Shown here: positions 47,044 to 56,550 of the stretch, in pieces
Layout: each line of letters begins with the position of its first letter
Numbering within the stretch: the stretch's first letter is position 1
Assembly: GCF_021147775.1 (NCBI RefSeq)
Contig: NZ_JAGTPK010000001.1
Span: 124,001 to 188,000, forward strand
DNA from: Pseudomonas californiensis
Lineage (GTDB): Bacteria > Pseudomonadota > Gammaproteobacteria > Pseudomonadales > Pseudomonadaceae
Reading direction: 5' to 3'
DNA: 64,000 bases
Program-made: the position numbers and the translations under genes
The notes under the pieces: model-generated
The model's database searches: none
What the model saw: only the letters and a program-made list of their open reading frames with translations
What the model was told of the DNA's origin: nothing

Positions 47044-48180
47044 ATGCAAAGGATGGGATACGTGAGCGAAACTGCCTTGCCTAAAGACGAAGAATCGGTG
47101 CTGAAAACGCCGGCATCCACGCCCGACCCCGTGCGCCCGGAACGCCCGGGTAACCGCAATGGCGGTCTCGTGATCCTGGCGTTGTTGCTGGGTATCGCTG
47201 GCATTGCCGTCGCAGGTTGGGGTGTGTGGCAACTGCGTATGTTGCAGGCCGGACATCAGCAGCAGCGCGGCGAGGTCCAGGATATTGCCGTACAGACGCT
47301 GGCGCTCGCCCAGAATGATCAGCAGCTGACGGCGCGTCTTGCGCAGTTTCCGCCAGCCGATCAACTGGAAGACAGCCGCCGGCTGGTGGCGCAACTGCAA
47401 GGCGATCAGCAGCGTCTGAGCCAGCGGCTTGAAACCGTCCTGGGTGCCAGCCGCAAGGACTGGCGTCTGGCCGAGGCCGAGCATCTGCTGCGCCTGGCCA
47501 GTCTGCGTCTTTCTGCGCTGCAGGACATCAACAGTGCTCAGGCGCTGGTTCAGGGCGCTGACGAAATTTTGCGCGAACAGGATGATCCCGGTTCATTCGC
47601 TGCCCGCGAGCAATTGGCCAAGAGCCTGGCTGCGCTGCGCAGCGTCGAGCAACCAGACCGTACCGGCCTTTTTTTGCAGATCGGCGCCTTGCGTGACCAG
47701 GCTGTGCAGCTCAACAAGCTGGCGCCTGAATACGAAGACAAGGGTGACGTGCTGCCTGGCTTGACGGACGAGCAGCAGGACAGTGTGTGGTCGCGCTGGT
47801 GGAATCAGATTTCCCATTATTTCCGCGTTGACTTCAATGCCGACAAGGACATTCGCCCGGTTCTGGCAGGACAAAGCCTGTCGCAAGTACGGCTGGCGCT
47901 GAGCCTGACCCTTGAGCAGGCGCAGTGGGCCGCGCTCAATGGCGAGCCAGAGGTCTATGCGAAGGCACTGGCCGAGGCCAAGAGCGTGCTTCAGGCCAAT
48001 TTCAGTCAGGATGACCCGCAGAGCAAAGTGCTCAGCGAAGGCATCGGGGCTTTGTCCGGTCAGCCGGTCGCAGTCAAGACGCCTGATCTGACGCAGAGTC
48101 TGAGTGCGGTGCAAGCTTATCTGGCGCGCCGTAATGCTTCCAGCCAGCCAGCTGAGGCGCAGCAGGGGAAAAGTCCATGA
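47044..48180 (+). CDS. hemX: HemX-type membrane protein
   Basis: 378 residues: a short cytoplasmic tail, one membrane segment (about 40-62, GGLVILALLLGIAGIAVAGWG), then a long helical, coiled-coil periplasmic part (GHQQQRGEVQDIAVQTLALA onward). Found between hemD and hemY; despite the name, the methyltransferase role is doubtful and it may help organise haem synthesis. GTG 47062 (MSETALPKD) is a plausible alternative start behind GGATGGGA. Confidence 0.88.
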   Translation: MQRMGYVSETALPKDEESVLKTPASTPDPVRPERPGNRNGGLVILALLLGIAGIAVAGWGVWQLRMLQAGHQQQRGEVQDIAVQTLALAQNDQQLTARLAQFPPADQLEDSRRLVAQLQGDQQRLSQRLETVLGASRKDWRLAEAEHLLRLASLRLSALQDINSAQALVQGADEILREQDDPGSFAAREQLAKSLAALRSVEQPDRTGLFLQIGALRDQAVQLNKLAPEYEDKGDVLPGLTDEQQDSVWSRWWNQISHYFRVDFNADKDIRPVLAGQSLSQVRLALSLTLEQAQWAALNGEPEVYAKALAEAKSVLQANFSQDDPQSKVLSEGIGALSGQPVAVKTPDLTQSLSAVQAYLARRNASSQPAEAQQGKSP

Positions 48181-49427
48181 AGCGCTTCTATGTCTTTCTG
48201 TTTGTCGCCATCGCAGCGGCAGCATTGATTGGCGTTGCCATTGCTGAACATTCCGGCTACGTGCTGATCGCCTATCAGAACTTCCGATATGAATCGAGCC
48301 TGTGGGCAACGCTGGCATTGCTGATCGCCGCGTTGCTGCTGGTTCTGCTGGTCCGGTTGCTGATTCGCCTGTTGACGACCTCGGGTGGTCTGGTCAATCC
48401 ATGGTCACGCCGCAATCGTCGTCGCCGTTTGCAACTGGCTATCGAGCATGGCCAGATGGACCTTGCAGAAGGCCGCTGGGCGAGCGCACAGCGTCACCTG
48501 CACCGTGCCGCCGAAGCCGATGCTCATCCGCTGTTGTATTACATCGGCGCGGCACGTGCGGCCAATGAGCTGGGCCGCTATGAAGAGAGCGACGGTTTGT
48601 TGGAGCGCGCCCTGGAGCGTCAGCCTCAGGCCGAGCTGGCCATTGCCCTGAACCATGCCCAATTGCAGCAGGATCGAGGTGATACCGATGGTGCACTGGT
48701 GACCTTGCAGGCCATGCAGGAGCGCCATCCGCATAACCCTCAGGTGTTGCGTCAGTTGCAGCGTCTTTATCAGCAGCGCGGAGATTGGCCCGAGCTGATC
48801 CGTCTGATGCCCGAGTTGCGCAAGGACAAGGTTCTGCCACCGCGAGAGCTTGCCGAGCTGGAACGGCGTGCATGGGGTGAAAACCTGTCGTTGGCCGCTT
48901 ATCGTGAAGAGGGAGAGGGAGAGGGTACGCTGACCGGCCTTCCTTCACTTGAAAAAGCCTGGCAAGGCTTGTCCTCGGCACAACGCCAGGAGCCACCGCT
49001 GGTGCTGGCGTATGCCGATCAACTGCGCCGTCTGGGCGCTGACGCACAGGCAGAAGAGGTGCTGAGGGCCGCACTCAAGCGCGACTACCACAGTCACCTG
49101 GCGCGTTTGTACGGATTGGTTCGGGGCAGTGATCCGGCCAAGCAGTTGCAGACGGCGGAAGGCTGGCTCAAGCATCACCCCAGCGATCCCAGCCTGCTGC
49201 TCACCCTGGGGCGCATCTGTCTGCAAAGTCGGCTTTGGGGCAAGGCACGTGACTATCTTGAAAGCAGCCTGCGCCTGGAGCGTAATCCTGAGACGTGTGC
49301 GGAGCTGGCTCGCCTGCTGGCGCAGATGGGCGAGACCGACCGTAGCAATCAGCTGTTCCAGGAAGGTCTGGGTTTGCTGGATGAGCGTTTTCTGGCGCGT
49401 CCGTTGCCAGCATTGACTGCCGTTTAA
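48177..49427 (+). CDS. hemY: HemY-like TPR membrane protein
   Basis: 416 residues; starts in the ATGA overlap with hemX. Two N-terminal membrane segments (FLFVAIAAAALIGVAIAEHS; ALLIAALLLVLLVRLLIRLL) with the HemY_N motif GYVLIAYQNFRYESSLWATL between, then TPR-like helical repeats (LHRAAEADAHPLLYYIGAAR). Not the Gram-positive oxidase HemY. Possibly coordinates envelope haem or lipid steps. Confidence 0.9.
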   Translation: MKRFYVFLFVAIAAAALIGVAIAEHSGYVLIAYQNFRYESSLWATLALLIAALLLVLLVRLLIRLLTTSGGLVNPWSRRNRRRRLQLAIEHGQMDLAEGRWASAQRHLHRAAEADAHPLLYYIGAARAANELGRYEESDGLLERALERQPQAELAIALNHAQLQQDRGDTDGALVTLQAMQERHPHNPQVLRQLQRLYQQRGDWPELIRLMPELRKDKVLPPRELAELERRAWGENLSLAAYREEGEGEGTLTGLPSLEKAWQGLSSAQRQEPPLVLAYADQLRRLGADAQAEEVLRAALKRDYHSHLARLYGLVRGSDPAKQLQTAEGWLKHHPSDPSLLLTLGRICLQSRLWGKARDYLESSLRLERNPETCAELARLLAQMGETDRSNQLFQEGLGLLDERFLARPLPALTAV

Positions 49428-49653
49428 GACGCCAGTCACGGGAGCCCGTCTCAGGGCTCTCGTGGCGAGAGCGATCAGTTATTGCAGCTCTTGTGCCCCG
49501 CTTACGAGTATTCCTACACTGCGCCGCGAATAAGCCAGGTCTTTGAGTCTCCTGTTCCTTTGCTGAACGGCGACTTATCTGTACGGCGTTGCCTTGTAAG
49601 CCTCGTGCCGTTTCCTCTACCGTTATCGCCTCGTCTTTTGTTACGGATTCGCC

Positions 49654-50181
49654 ATGCATCTGGCTCGCACGCGCTCCTTGTTTTTCATGGCATCCCTGAT
49701 ATGTGCATTGATCATTGGTGCCGTCGTCTATCTTCAGCACAACTTCGGTCTTGAACCGTGCATCCTTTGTCATTTCCAGCGAGCGGCCATCATCGCCTGC
49801 GCTGTGTTGACGCTGGTGGCTGCAGTGCACGCCCCTGGCGTGAAGGGTTGGCGGCGATACTGTGTCGGGATGTTGCTCATCATCCTTGTGGGAGCGACGG
49901 TGGCGGGTACTCAGATCTGGCTGCAAACCGCTCCAGGCGTTGATGTGGTGCCTGTCGTCGCGTTGCTTGAGTCAGGACTCGATGTGATGTCGCTTTCCAC
50001 AGGCAGTAGTGGTCTACGGGGCCTCGCGGACATTTGTGCCGTCGTCACCTGGTCACTGTTTGGCCTCAGTCTTCCCGAGTGGAGTCTGCTGGCATTTGTG
50101 GGGCTGGCACTGATGCCTGTATATCTGCTTTTCAGCGATCTGAACCCGTGGGTATCAGCCGAAAGTCGGACGCGGTATTAA
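49654..50181 (+). CDS. dsbB: DsbB-family disulfide/quinone protein (DsbH)
   Basis: 175 residues with four membrane segments and the first redox pair Cys36-Ile-Leu-Cys39 (EPCILCHFQR). In the second periplasmic loop only one cysteine is visible (Cys128, ADICAVVTW); the first cysteine of the usual second pair is absent, with LQTAPGVDVVPVVALLES in its place. It may therefore not oxidise DsbA in the normal way. Sits between hemY and algQ, the place of dsbH in P. aeruginosa. Confidence 0.85.
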   Translation: MHLARTRSLFFMASLICALIIGAVVYLQHNFGLEPCILCHFQRAAIIACAVLTLVAAVHAPGVKGWRRYCVGMLLIILVGATVAGTQIWLQTAPGVDVVPVVALLESGLDVMSLSTGSSGLRGLADICAVVTWSLFGLSLPEWSLLAFVGLALMPVYLLFSDLNPWVSAESRTRY

Positions 50182-50355
50182 ACGCTTGTATGAACTTTAT
50201 CGTCTGGGTACCTTGATGGCCTTGTCGAGCGGGCATAATCTGGGCCGCACGCGTCATTGGAAGTATGCTGTCCTGACGCCTTACACAGGCCGCGCCCTCG
50301 CAGATCGCCAAGGCCGGCACAGGACCGCATGCCCCTGAAGGGAAGAGAGAACATC

Positions 50356-50829
50356 ATGTTGGAAAGTTGTCAGAATGCTCAGGAACGCTGGGGCGGGGTC
50401 AATCTGCTGATCGATCGCTGGTTGCAGGACCGTCATGAATTGATCAAGGCCTATGACGCGCTGGGCGACACGCCTGAAGCGTTGGCTGCGGATCGTGTAG
50501 CGCTGCAGAATTTCTGCGAAATCCTGGTCGATTACGTGTCGGCTGGCCATTTTGAGGTCTACGAACAGCTGAGCAATGAAGCCAAGGCGTTCAATGACGA
50601 ACGTGGGCTGGAGCTTGCGGACACTATCTATCCGCGTCTCGACGTCATTACCAAGTTCGCGCTGACATTCAACGATCGCTGCGACAAAGGCGATTGCTCG
50701 GACTGCACTGTAGTGGCCAAGGAATTCAATCAACTGGGTGGCTTGCTGCACGAGCGCTTCGAGCTGGAAGACTGCCTGATTGAGGTGCTGCACAACTCCC
50801 ATAAGGAAGAAGTCGCCGCTCAGGTCTGA
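50356..50829 (+). CDS. algQ: AlgQ/Rsd anti-sigma-70 protein
   Basis: 157 residues from ATG 50356 ([16 protein letters not shown]) behind GGGAAGAGAGA. Rsd family: an all-helical bundle with [16 protein letters not shown] and [18 protein letters not shown]. Binds sigma-70 and affects alginate and siderophore genes in Pseudomonas. Ends at a strong terminator. Confidence 0.95.
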   Translation: MLESCQNAQERWGGVNLLIDRWLQDRHELIKAYDALGDTPEALAADRVALQNFCEILVDYVSAGHFEVYEQLSNEAKAFNDERGLELADTIYPRLDVITKFALTFNDRCDKGDCSDCTVVAKEFNQLGGLLHERFELEDCLIEVLHNSHKEEVAAQV

Positions 50830-50855
50830 CAGCTCGGACCGGTGTTGCGATTACC

Positions 50856-50878
50856 AAGGGTGCTTTTGCACCCTTTTT
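50856..50878. terminator. Intrinsic terminator between algQ and fklB
   Basis: AAGGGTGC, loop TTTT, GCACCCTT followed by TTT. The A-run on the other side lets it work for the converging fklB gene as well. Confidence 0.88.
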
Positions 50879-50925
50879 CATTTTTGCGCAGGATGGGTGG
50901 CGCGTGATAGCCGCTCAGGAGTTGA

Positions 50926-51600
50926 TCACTGAGAGACAGCGATCAACTCGATTTCGAATACCAGCGGCGTGAACGGATCGATAAGGTCGCCAGCACCCTC
51001 TGCGCCATAAGCCTGATCCGAAGGGATCACCAACCGCCACTTCGCGCCAACCGGCATGCCTTGTAATGCGCTGGTCCAGCCACTGATCACGCTGTCGAGT
51101 CTGAACCACTGCGGCTGAGTGCTCTGATCGAAAATGGTGCCATCTGGCAGGCGACCCACATAACGCACCTCGACTCTGCCGGTGGCATCAGGCTTTGGAC
51201 CTGTGCCCGGCGTCAGCTCGGTCATCAGAATACCGTCAGCCAGCGTCTTGACGCCCGGCTTGGCTTTTTCGCTCTCCATGAACTTTCGCTCCGCACCCAA
51301 AGCTGCTTCGGTGGGCGCGTCGGTGCCTGTGGTTTCTGCTTGCGCCATTGCCGCGTCATGCTCGCGCAGGATTTGGTCGATGCGCTCTTGCTTGAGCGCC
51401 AGCGGTTTACCCTGGTAGGCCTGTTTCAAACCATCGACCAGCGCCTTGAGATCAAGGTCCGGGACTTCCTGGTGCAAGCGCTCGCCAAGACTGGCTCCCA
51501 GGCTGTATGCGAGATCGCGGGAGTCGTTGTTGGGCGGTGTTTCAGCGGCCTGAGCCAAGGGTAGCAAGAGGAACAACGACGTTAACAGGTAGCGCGACAT
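50926..51600 (-). CDS. fklB: FKBP-type peptidyl-prolyl isomerase
   Basis: 224 residues from ATG 51600. Signal peptide (MSRYLLTSLFLLLPLAQA), an N-terminal helical dimerisation domain (DLAYSLGASLGERL) and a C-terminal FKBP domain (VEVRYVGRLPDGTIFD; QGMPVGAKWRLVIPSDQAYG). Periplasmic folding catalyst of the MIP/FkpA/FklB class. Divergent from algP. Confidence 0.92.
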   Translation of the reverse strand: MSRYLLTSLFLLLPLAQAAETPPNNDSRDLAYSLGASLGERLHQEVPDLDLKALVDGLKQAYQGKPLALKQERIDQILREHDAAMAQAETTGTDAPTEAALGAERKFMESEKAKPGVKTLADGILMTELTPGTGPKPDATGRVEVRYVGRLPDGTIFDQSTQPQWFRLDSVISGWTSALQGMPVGAKWRLVIPSDQAYGAEGAGDLIDPFTPLVFEIELIAVSQ

Positions 51601-51815
51601 GGATGTTCTCCGGCCTGGGAAGGCACGATTATGCCAGTGCAAGCACCTGTGGTGATGGCTCTTGCGAATTGAATTTCGTCATGCGCCCGTGTCTGGCGTG
51701 GTAATCATTTTTTGCAGTATGCAACAGGGCGCTTTCGATGGTGTCAAGATGCCCTAGCGGAGATGCGGGCAGAAGCCTAGTATGAGCCGCAATTTCGTCA
51801 CCCAGGAGGTAAGTC

Positions 51816-52733
51816 ATGTCGGCCAAAAAGAAGCCAGTAAATACTCCGTTGCATTTGCTCCAACAATTATCGGGCAGCTTGCTTGAACATCTGGAAGACG
51901 CCTGTTCCCAAGCTTTGGCTGATGCCGAGAAACTGCTCGCCAAGCTTGAAAAACAACGGGGCAAGGCGCAGGAAAAACTGCATAACTCCCGTACCAAGCT
52001 GCAGGACGCCGCCTCCGCCGGAAAAAACAAGGCGCAGACCAAGGCCAAAGGTGCCGTAGCTGAACTCGAAGAATTGCTCGATGCGCTGAAAGAGCGCCAG
52101 ACCGAAACCCGCACCTACATCCTGCACCTCAAGCGTGATGCTCAGGAAAGTCTGAAGCTTGCTCAGGGCATTGGTCGCGTCAAGGAAGCCGTTGGCAAGA
52201 TCCTGACCACGCGCGCTGAAAAGCCGGTTGCCACCAAGGCCGCTGTTAAAGCACCTGCCGGCAAGGCGCCCGCTGCCAAGCCGCCAGTAAAAACCGTCGC
52301 CAAGCCCGCGCCTAAAGCCGCCGCTGCCAAGCCTGCCGCCAAAGCGCCTGTGAAAGCTGCCGCCAAGCCTGCTGCCAAGGCACCAGCTGCTGCCAAAGCA
52401 CCTGCAGCGTCGAAAACCGCTGCTGCGAAACCAGCCGCCGCTAAAGCTCCAGCGAAGCCTACTGCTGCAAAAGCTCCAGCGAAACCTGCTGCCAAGCCTG
52501 CGGCGACCAAGGCACCTGCGGCTAAACCTGCTGCAAGCAGTGCTGCCAAACCCGCCGCCAGGGCTCCTGCCAAAGCGCCGGCAAAAGCGGCTGCCAAGCC
52601 AGCTGCCGCCAAGCCTGCAACACCCGCCGCAGCCAAACCGGCCGCCACGCCAGCTCCGGCTGCCACCCCTTCGGCCACCCCTGCTCCTGCAGCGGCCAAC
52701 GGCGCAGCACCTGCCACTACCAGCGCCTCTTAA
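51816..52733 (+). CDS. algP: AlgP (AlgR3), histone H1-like protein
   Basis: 305 residues. N-terminal 120 residues form a helical, coiled-coil region (LLEHLEDACSQALADAEKLL; AVAELEELLDALKERQTE). From about residue 130 the chain is Lys-Pro-Ala-Ala tetrapeptide-like repeats (AKPAAKAP and variants), resembling eukaryotic histone H1 tails. Thought to bind DNA and influence algD. The repeat DNA is imperfect and prone to length change. Confidence 0.93.
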   Translation: MSAKKKPVNTPLHLLQQLSGSLLEHLEDACSQALADAEKLLAKLEKQRGKAQEKLHNSRTKLQDAASAGKNKAQTKAKGAVAELEELLDALKERQTETRTYILHLKRDAQESLKLAQGIGRVKEAVGKILTTRAEKPVATKAAVKAPAGKAPAAKPPVKTVAKPAPKAAAAKPAAKAPVKAAAKPAAKAPAAAKAPAASKTAAAKPAAAKAPAKPTAAKAPAKPAAKPAATKAPAAKPAASSAAKPAARAPAKAPAKAAAKPAAAKPATPAAAKPAATPAPAATPSATPAPAAANGAAPATTSAS

Positions 52734-53206
52734 CGCCGGTTGGTAACAGAGTCGGCCGTGATGCGCAGCACCTGCAGCGCATCACGGCTGTTCTCGCCAT
52801 CGCCTTCGCTCAACCCCTCCAGCCACTCGCTCAAATCCAGTGCTTCTCCGGTCGGCCAGCTTTCGGTCAACGTCTCAAGGCGGGCCAGCAAATGCTGTTC
52901 GGCTTCCAGTTCCAATGTTTTTACGCGGGCTCGAAACAGGTCCAGCGTCGTATCGTGAAGCGCCGCATTGCGCCATTGAGTGCGCAATTCACGAAGGGGA
53001 CGCACGACGTCCTGGTGCCAGGGTGTCGCCAACTGTCCGATTTCCAACAATCGCTGCTGATTGCACGTCACGCCACGCAGGCCCAGCCATACGCCACAAA
53101 GCACCATGCACACGTTGGCCCCATTGGCTTGCAGCGACAGGCATGCCTGCTCCACACCTGGTCGGGCATAGAAATCGAGGGTGAAACTCCAAAGCTCTGT
53201 AGGCAT
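52730..53206 (-). CDS. TIGR02444-family protein
   Basis: 158 residues from ATG 53206 (MPTELWSFTLDFYARPGVEQ), with LQANGANVCMVLCGVWLG, the hallmark of this uncharacterised family conserved beside algP and the ABC-F gene. Its 3' end overlaps the algP 3' end by 4 bases (convergent). No known activity. Confidence 0.85.
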   Translation of the reverse strand: MPTELWSFTLDFYARPGVEQACLSLQANGANVCMVLCGVWLGLRGVTCNQQRLLEIGQLATPWHQDVVRPLRELRTQWRNAALHDTTLDLFRARVKTLELEAEQHLLARLETLTESWPTGEALDLSEWLEGLSEGDGENSRDALQVLRITADSVTNRR

Positions 53207-53252
53207 AGTGATCAACCTGTCCGGGACGAAGCTGGTAGACTCCGCCGCCATT

Positions 53253-55163
53253 ATGATTCGACTTCAAAGCCTTACCTTACAGCGTGGTCCGCAACGTCTG
53301 CTAGAAGACGCCGAGCTGACCCTGCACGCCGGCCATAAAGCCGGTCTGATCGGTGCCAATGGCGCCGGTAAATCCAGTCTGTTTGCCTTGCTGCGGGGTG
53401 AGTTGACACCCGACGCCGGTGACTGCCTGCTGCCTGCTGACTGGCGTATTGCCCATATGCGTCAAGAGATCGAGACGCTTGAACGGCTGGGCGTGGACTA
53501 CGTGCTCGATGGCGACGTGCGTCTGCGTGAGGTTCAGCGCTTGCTGGCCGAAGCCGAAGCGGCGCAGGACGGTGCCGCTCAGGCGCGCCTGCATGCCGAG
53601 CTCGACAGCGCCGACGGTTATACCGCCGATGCGCGTGCACGCAAGTTGCTGGCGGGGCTGGGGTTCACCAACGAGCAGATGGAACGCGAAGTCGGCAGCT
53701 TTTCCGGGGGCTGGCGCATGCGCCTCAACCTGGCGCAGGCCTTGATGTGCCCATCCGACCTGTTGCTGCTCGACGAACCGACAAACCACTTGGACCTCGA
53801 CGCCATTCTGTGGCTCGAAGACTGGCTCAAGAGCTACCCCGGCACCTTGTTGCTGATTTCCCACGACCGGGATTTTCTGGATGCAGTGGTTGATCACATC
53901 GCGCATGTCGAGCAGCGCAAGATCACCCTCTATCGCGGTGGCTACAGCGCCTTCGAGCGTGCCCGTGCCGAACGTCTGGCCCAGCAACAGCAGGCCTACG
54001 AGAAGCAGCAGGTGCAGCGTGCACACATGGAAAAATACATCGCGCGCTTCAAGGCCCAGGCCACCAAGGCGCGTCAGGCCCAGAGCCGCATCAAGGCGCT
54101 GGAGCGCATGGAAGAGCTGTCCGCCGCGCACGTGGACTCGCCTTTCAATTTTGTTTTCCGCGAGTCCGACAAGATTTCCAGCCCTCTGCTGGATTTGTCC
54201 GACGCGCGTCTGGGGTATGGCGACAAGACCATCCTGGAGAAGGTCAAACTGCAGCTGACTCCGGGCGCCCGCATAGGGCTGCTGGGCCCGAACGGCGCAG
54301 GCAAGTCGACGCTGATCAAGAACCTTGCCGGTGAGCTGTCACCGCAAAGCGGCCATCTGGTGCGTGGTGAAAACCTGACCGTGGGCTATTTTGCCCAGCA
54401 TCAGCTGGACTCGCTGGATGCCAAGGCCAATCCGCTGCTGCACTTGCAGCGGCTGGCACCGACCGAGCGTGAGCAGACGTTGCGCGATTTTCTCGGCGGT
54501 TTCGACTTCCGTGGGGCGCGACTGGATGAGCCAGTGCTGAACTTCTCCGGTGGCGAAAAAGCGCGGCTGGCCCTGGCCCTGATTGCCTGGGAAAAGCCCA
54601 ACCTGCTGCTGCTCGATGAACCAACCAACCACCTCGACCTCGAGATGCGCCTGGCGCTGACCATGGCCTTGCAGGAGTTTGGGGGTGCGGTGCTGGTGGT
54701 CTCCCACGATCGACACTTGCTGAAAAGCACGACCGATGACTTCCTGTTGGTCGCCGACGGCCGTGTACAGGAATTTGACGGCGATCTGGACGATTACACC
54801 CGCTGGCTGGCGGACTACCGGTTGCGTAACGCCCCGGTCAGTAATACGCCGGTCAATGCGGACAAGACTGACAAAAAGGCCCAGCGTCAGCAGGCCGCAG
54901 CGTTGCGTCAGCAACTTGCGCCGCACAAGCGCGAAGCCGACAAGCTTGAGCGCGATCTGGGCACGCTGCATGAAAAGCTCGCCAGGGTTGAAGAGGCATT
55001 GGCAGACAGCGCCAATTACGAAGCTGCCAACAAGGACAAGCTGCGCGATCTGCTCGCTGAACAGGCGAAGTTGAAAGTACGCGAGTCCGAACTGGAGGAT
55101 GCGTGGATGCAGGCGCTGGAATTGCTGGAGTCCATGCAGGCCGAGCTGGAGGCATTGTCGTGA
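53253..55163 (+). CDS. ABC-F ATPase (YheS-like)
   Basis: 636 residues from ATG 53253. Two ATP-binding cassettes: Walker A GANGAGKSSLF (near 35) and GPNGAGKSTLIKN (near 348), signatures FSGGWRMRLNLAQAL and FSGGEKARLALAL, Walker B LLLLDEPTNHLDL in each, a P-site tRNA-interaction linker, and a C-terminal coiled coil. No membrane part; acts on ribosomes. Its start is 46 bp from the divergent TIGR02444 gene. Confidence 0.93.
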   Translation: MIRLQSLTLQRGPQRLLEDAELTLHAGHKAGLIGANGAGKSSLFALLRGELTPDAGDCLLPADWRIAHMRQEIETLERLGVDYVLDGDVRLREVQRLLAEAEAAQDGAAQARLHAELDSADGYTADARARKLLAGLGFTNEQMEREVGSFSGGWRMRLNLAQALMCPSDLLLLDEPTNHLDLDAILWLEDWLKSYPGTLLLISHDRDFLDAVVDHIAHVEQRKITLYRGGYSAFERARAERLAQQQQAYEKQQVQRAHMEKYIARFKAQATKARQAQSRIKALERMEELSAAHVDSPFNFVFRESDKISSPLLDLSDARLGYGDKTILEKVKLQLTPGARIGLLGPNGAGKSTLIKNLAGELSPQSGHLVRGENLTVGYFAQHQLDSLDAKANPLLHLQRLAPTEREQTLRDFLGGFDFRGARLDEPVLNFSGGEKARLALALIAWEKPNLLLLDEPTNHLDLEMRLALTMALQEFGGAVLVVSHDRHLLKSTTDDFLLVADGRVQEFDGDLDDYTRWLADYRLRNAPVSNTPVNADKTDKKAQRQQAAALRQQLAPHKREADKLERDLGTLHEKLARVEEALADSANYEAANKDKLRDLLAEQAKLKVRESELEDAWMQALELLESMQAELEALS

Positions 55164-55179
55164 GTGGGGCAAGAGTTTG

Positions 55180-55773
55180 ATGGAAGTATTGGGAATGCCA
55201 GTATCGGCCTATTGGATCGAGCCGATTCTGGTCGGCGTGCAGATCTTGCTGATCCTGTTGGCCGGTTATGTTCTGCAACGCATTGTGGCGCGTTTTCTGA
55301 CCGGTCTGGGTGAGCGTTACCCACTGCCCCCAGAGCTTCTGGTGCCGTTGCGCGGGGTGCTGCGCTGGCTGATCATGGGCAGCGCGTTCGTCTTTGTCTT
55401 GGGCCGCCTGGGGGTTTCTGCCACGGTGTTGTGGACGGCGTTGTCCGGTTTCGTGGCGGTCGCTGCGGTGGCGTTCTTTGCCATGTGGAGCGTACTGTCG
55501 AACCTGCTGTGCGCGATCCTGATCTTCACCATCGGCCCGTTCCGTATCGGCGACATGGTCGAGCTGGTCGACACGCTGGACAAGCCCGGCGTCAAAGGCC
55601 GAGTGATCGACATCAACCTGATGTTCACCACGCTGATCGAGCCGCCAGAAGCGGGCGGCGCGCTGGTTCAGGTGCCCAACAGCCAGTTCTTCCAGAAGTC
55701 TGTGCGTCGCTGGCGCGGCAGCGATCTGGTGCCTCAGGTGGCCATCGCCCGGCAACTGGATGAGCAGGATTAA
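55180..55773 (+). CDS. MscS-domain mechanosensitive channel-like protein
   Basis: 197 residues from ATG 55180. Three N-terminal hydrophobic segments, a Gly/Ala-rich pore-like helix (ALSGFVAVAAVAFFAMWSVL) and the beta domain FTIGPFRIGDMVELVDT typical of MscS. Shorter than MscS (286), lacking most of the C-terminal cage. Follows the ABC-F gene by 16 bp, probably co-transcribed. Confidence 0.83.
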   Translation: MEVLGMPVSAYWIEPILVGVQILLILLAGYVLQRIVARFLTGLGERYPLPPELLVPLRGVLRWLIMGSAFVFVLGRLGVSATVLWTALSGFVAVAAVAFFAMWSVLSNLLCAILIFTIGPFRIGDMVELVDTLDKPGVKGRVIDINLMFTTLIEPPEAGGALVQVPNSQFFQKSVRRWRGSDLVPQVAIARQLDEQD

Positions 55774-55840
55774 AAATAGTTAGTCACGGCGCGTTTTACG
55801 CACTAATTTAGCGGACATTCGACTCTGCTTGAGGTGCGTA

Positions 55841-56473
55841 ATGGCGCTTGAAACGTGGCTGGGCTTTTTTGCAGCCTGCTGGATTATCAGTCTTTCTCCT
55901 GGGGCGGGCGCGATCGCCTCAATGTCCTGCGGCCTGCAATACGGTTTCTGGCGCGGCTACTGGAATGCGCTGGGACTGCAAATTGCGCTGGTTGCGCAGA
56001 TTGCAATCGTCGCCGCAGGGCTTGGCGCTGTGCTGGCAGCCTCTGAGCTGGCCTTCACGCTGATCAAATGGTTCGGTGTGGCGTATCTGGTTTACCTGGG
56101 TATCAAGCAATGGCGTGCGCTGCCCAGCGATCTTGCCGATGAATCGGCGGTTCGTCCGGTCGGCAAACCGATGACCCTGGTTTTCCGGGGTTTTCTGGTG
56201 AACATCAGCAACCCCAAGGCCCTGGTGTTCATGCTGGCGATCCTGCCCCAGTTCATCGACCCAGCCGCACCGTTGCTGACGCAATACGCAATTATTGCGG
56301 CGACTATGGTGGCGGTGGATCTGATCGTGATGGCGGGTTATACCGGGCTGGCGTCCAAAGTGTTGCGACTGCTCAAGACGCCGAGTCAGCAGCGTCGTTT
56401 GAATCGCACTTTTGCCAGTCTGTTTGTAGGCGCGGCTGGCTTTCTCGCGACCTTGCATCGCGGCACCGCCTGA
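55841..56473 (+). CDS. LysE/RhtB-family amino acid exporter
   Basis: 210 residues from ATG 55841 with about six membrane segments. LysE signature ISLSPGAGAIASMSCGLQYG near the N-terminus and GFLVNISNPKALVFMLAILP centrally. Exports amino acids or homoserine lactone-like compounds; substrate unknown. Own promoter region of about 65 bases. Confidence 0.9.
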   Translation: MALETWLGFFAACWIISLSPGAGAIASMSCGLQYGFWRGYWNALGLQIALVAQIAIVAAGLGAVLAASELAFTLIKWFGVAYLVYLGIKQWRALPSDLADESAVRPVGKPMTLVFRGFLVNISNPKALVFMLAILPQFIDPAAPLLTQYAIIAATMVAVDLIVMAGYTGLASKVLRLLKTPSQQRRLNRTFASLFVGAAGFLATLHRGTA

Positions 56474-56550
56474 TCAACGTATCATGAGCCTGCCGCCCAA
56501 AATACCGGTGGGCAGGCTCATGAATGCGTCTGACAGAAGTTCTGCATGGC

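Noticed and set aside
52240..52730. Possible CRISPR-like or satellite repeat
   Set aside because: It is the coding sequence for the Lys-Pro-Ala repeats of AlgP; units are imperfect and have no spacers.
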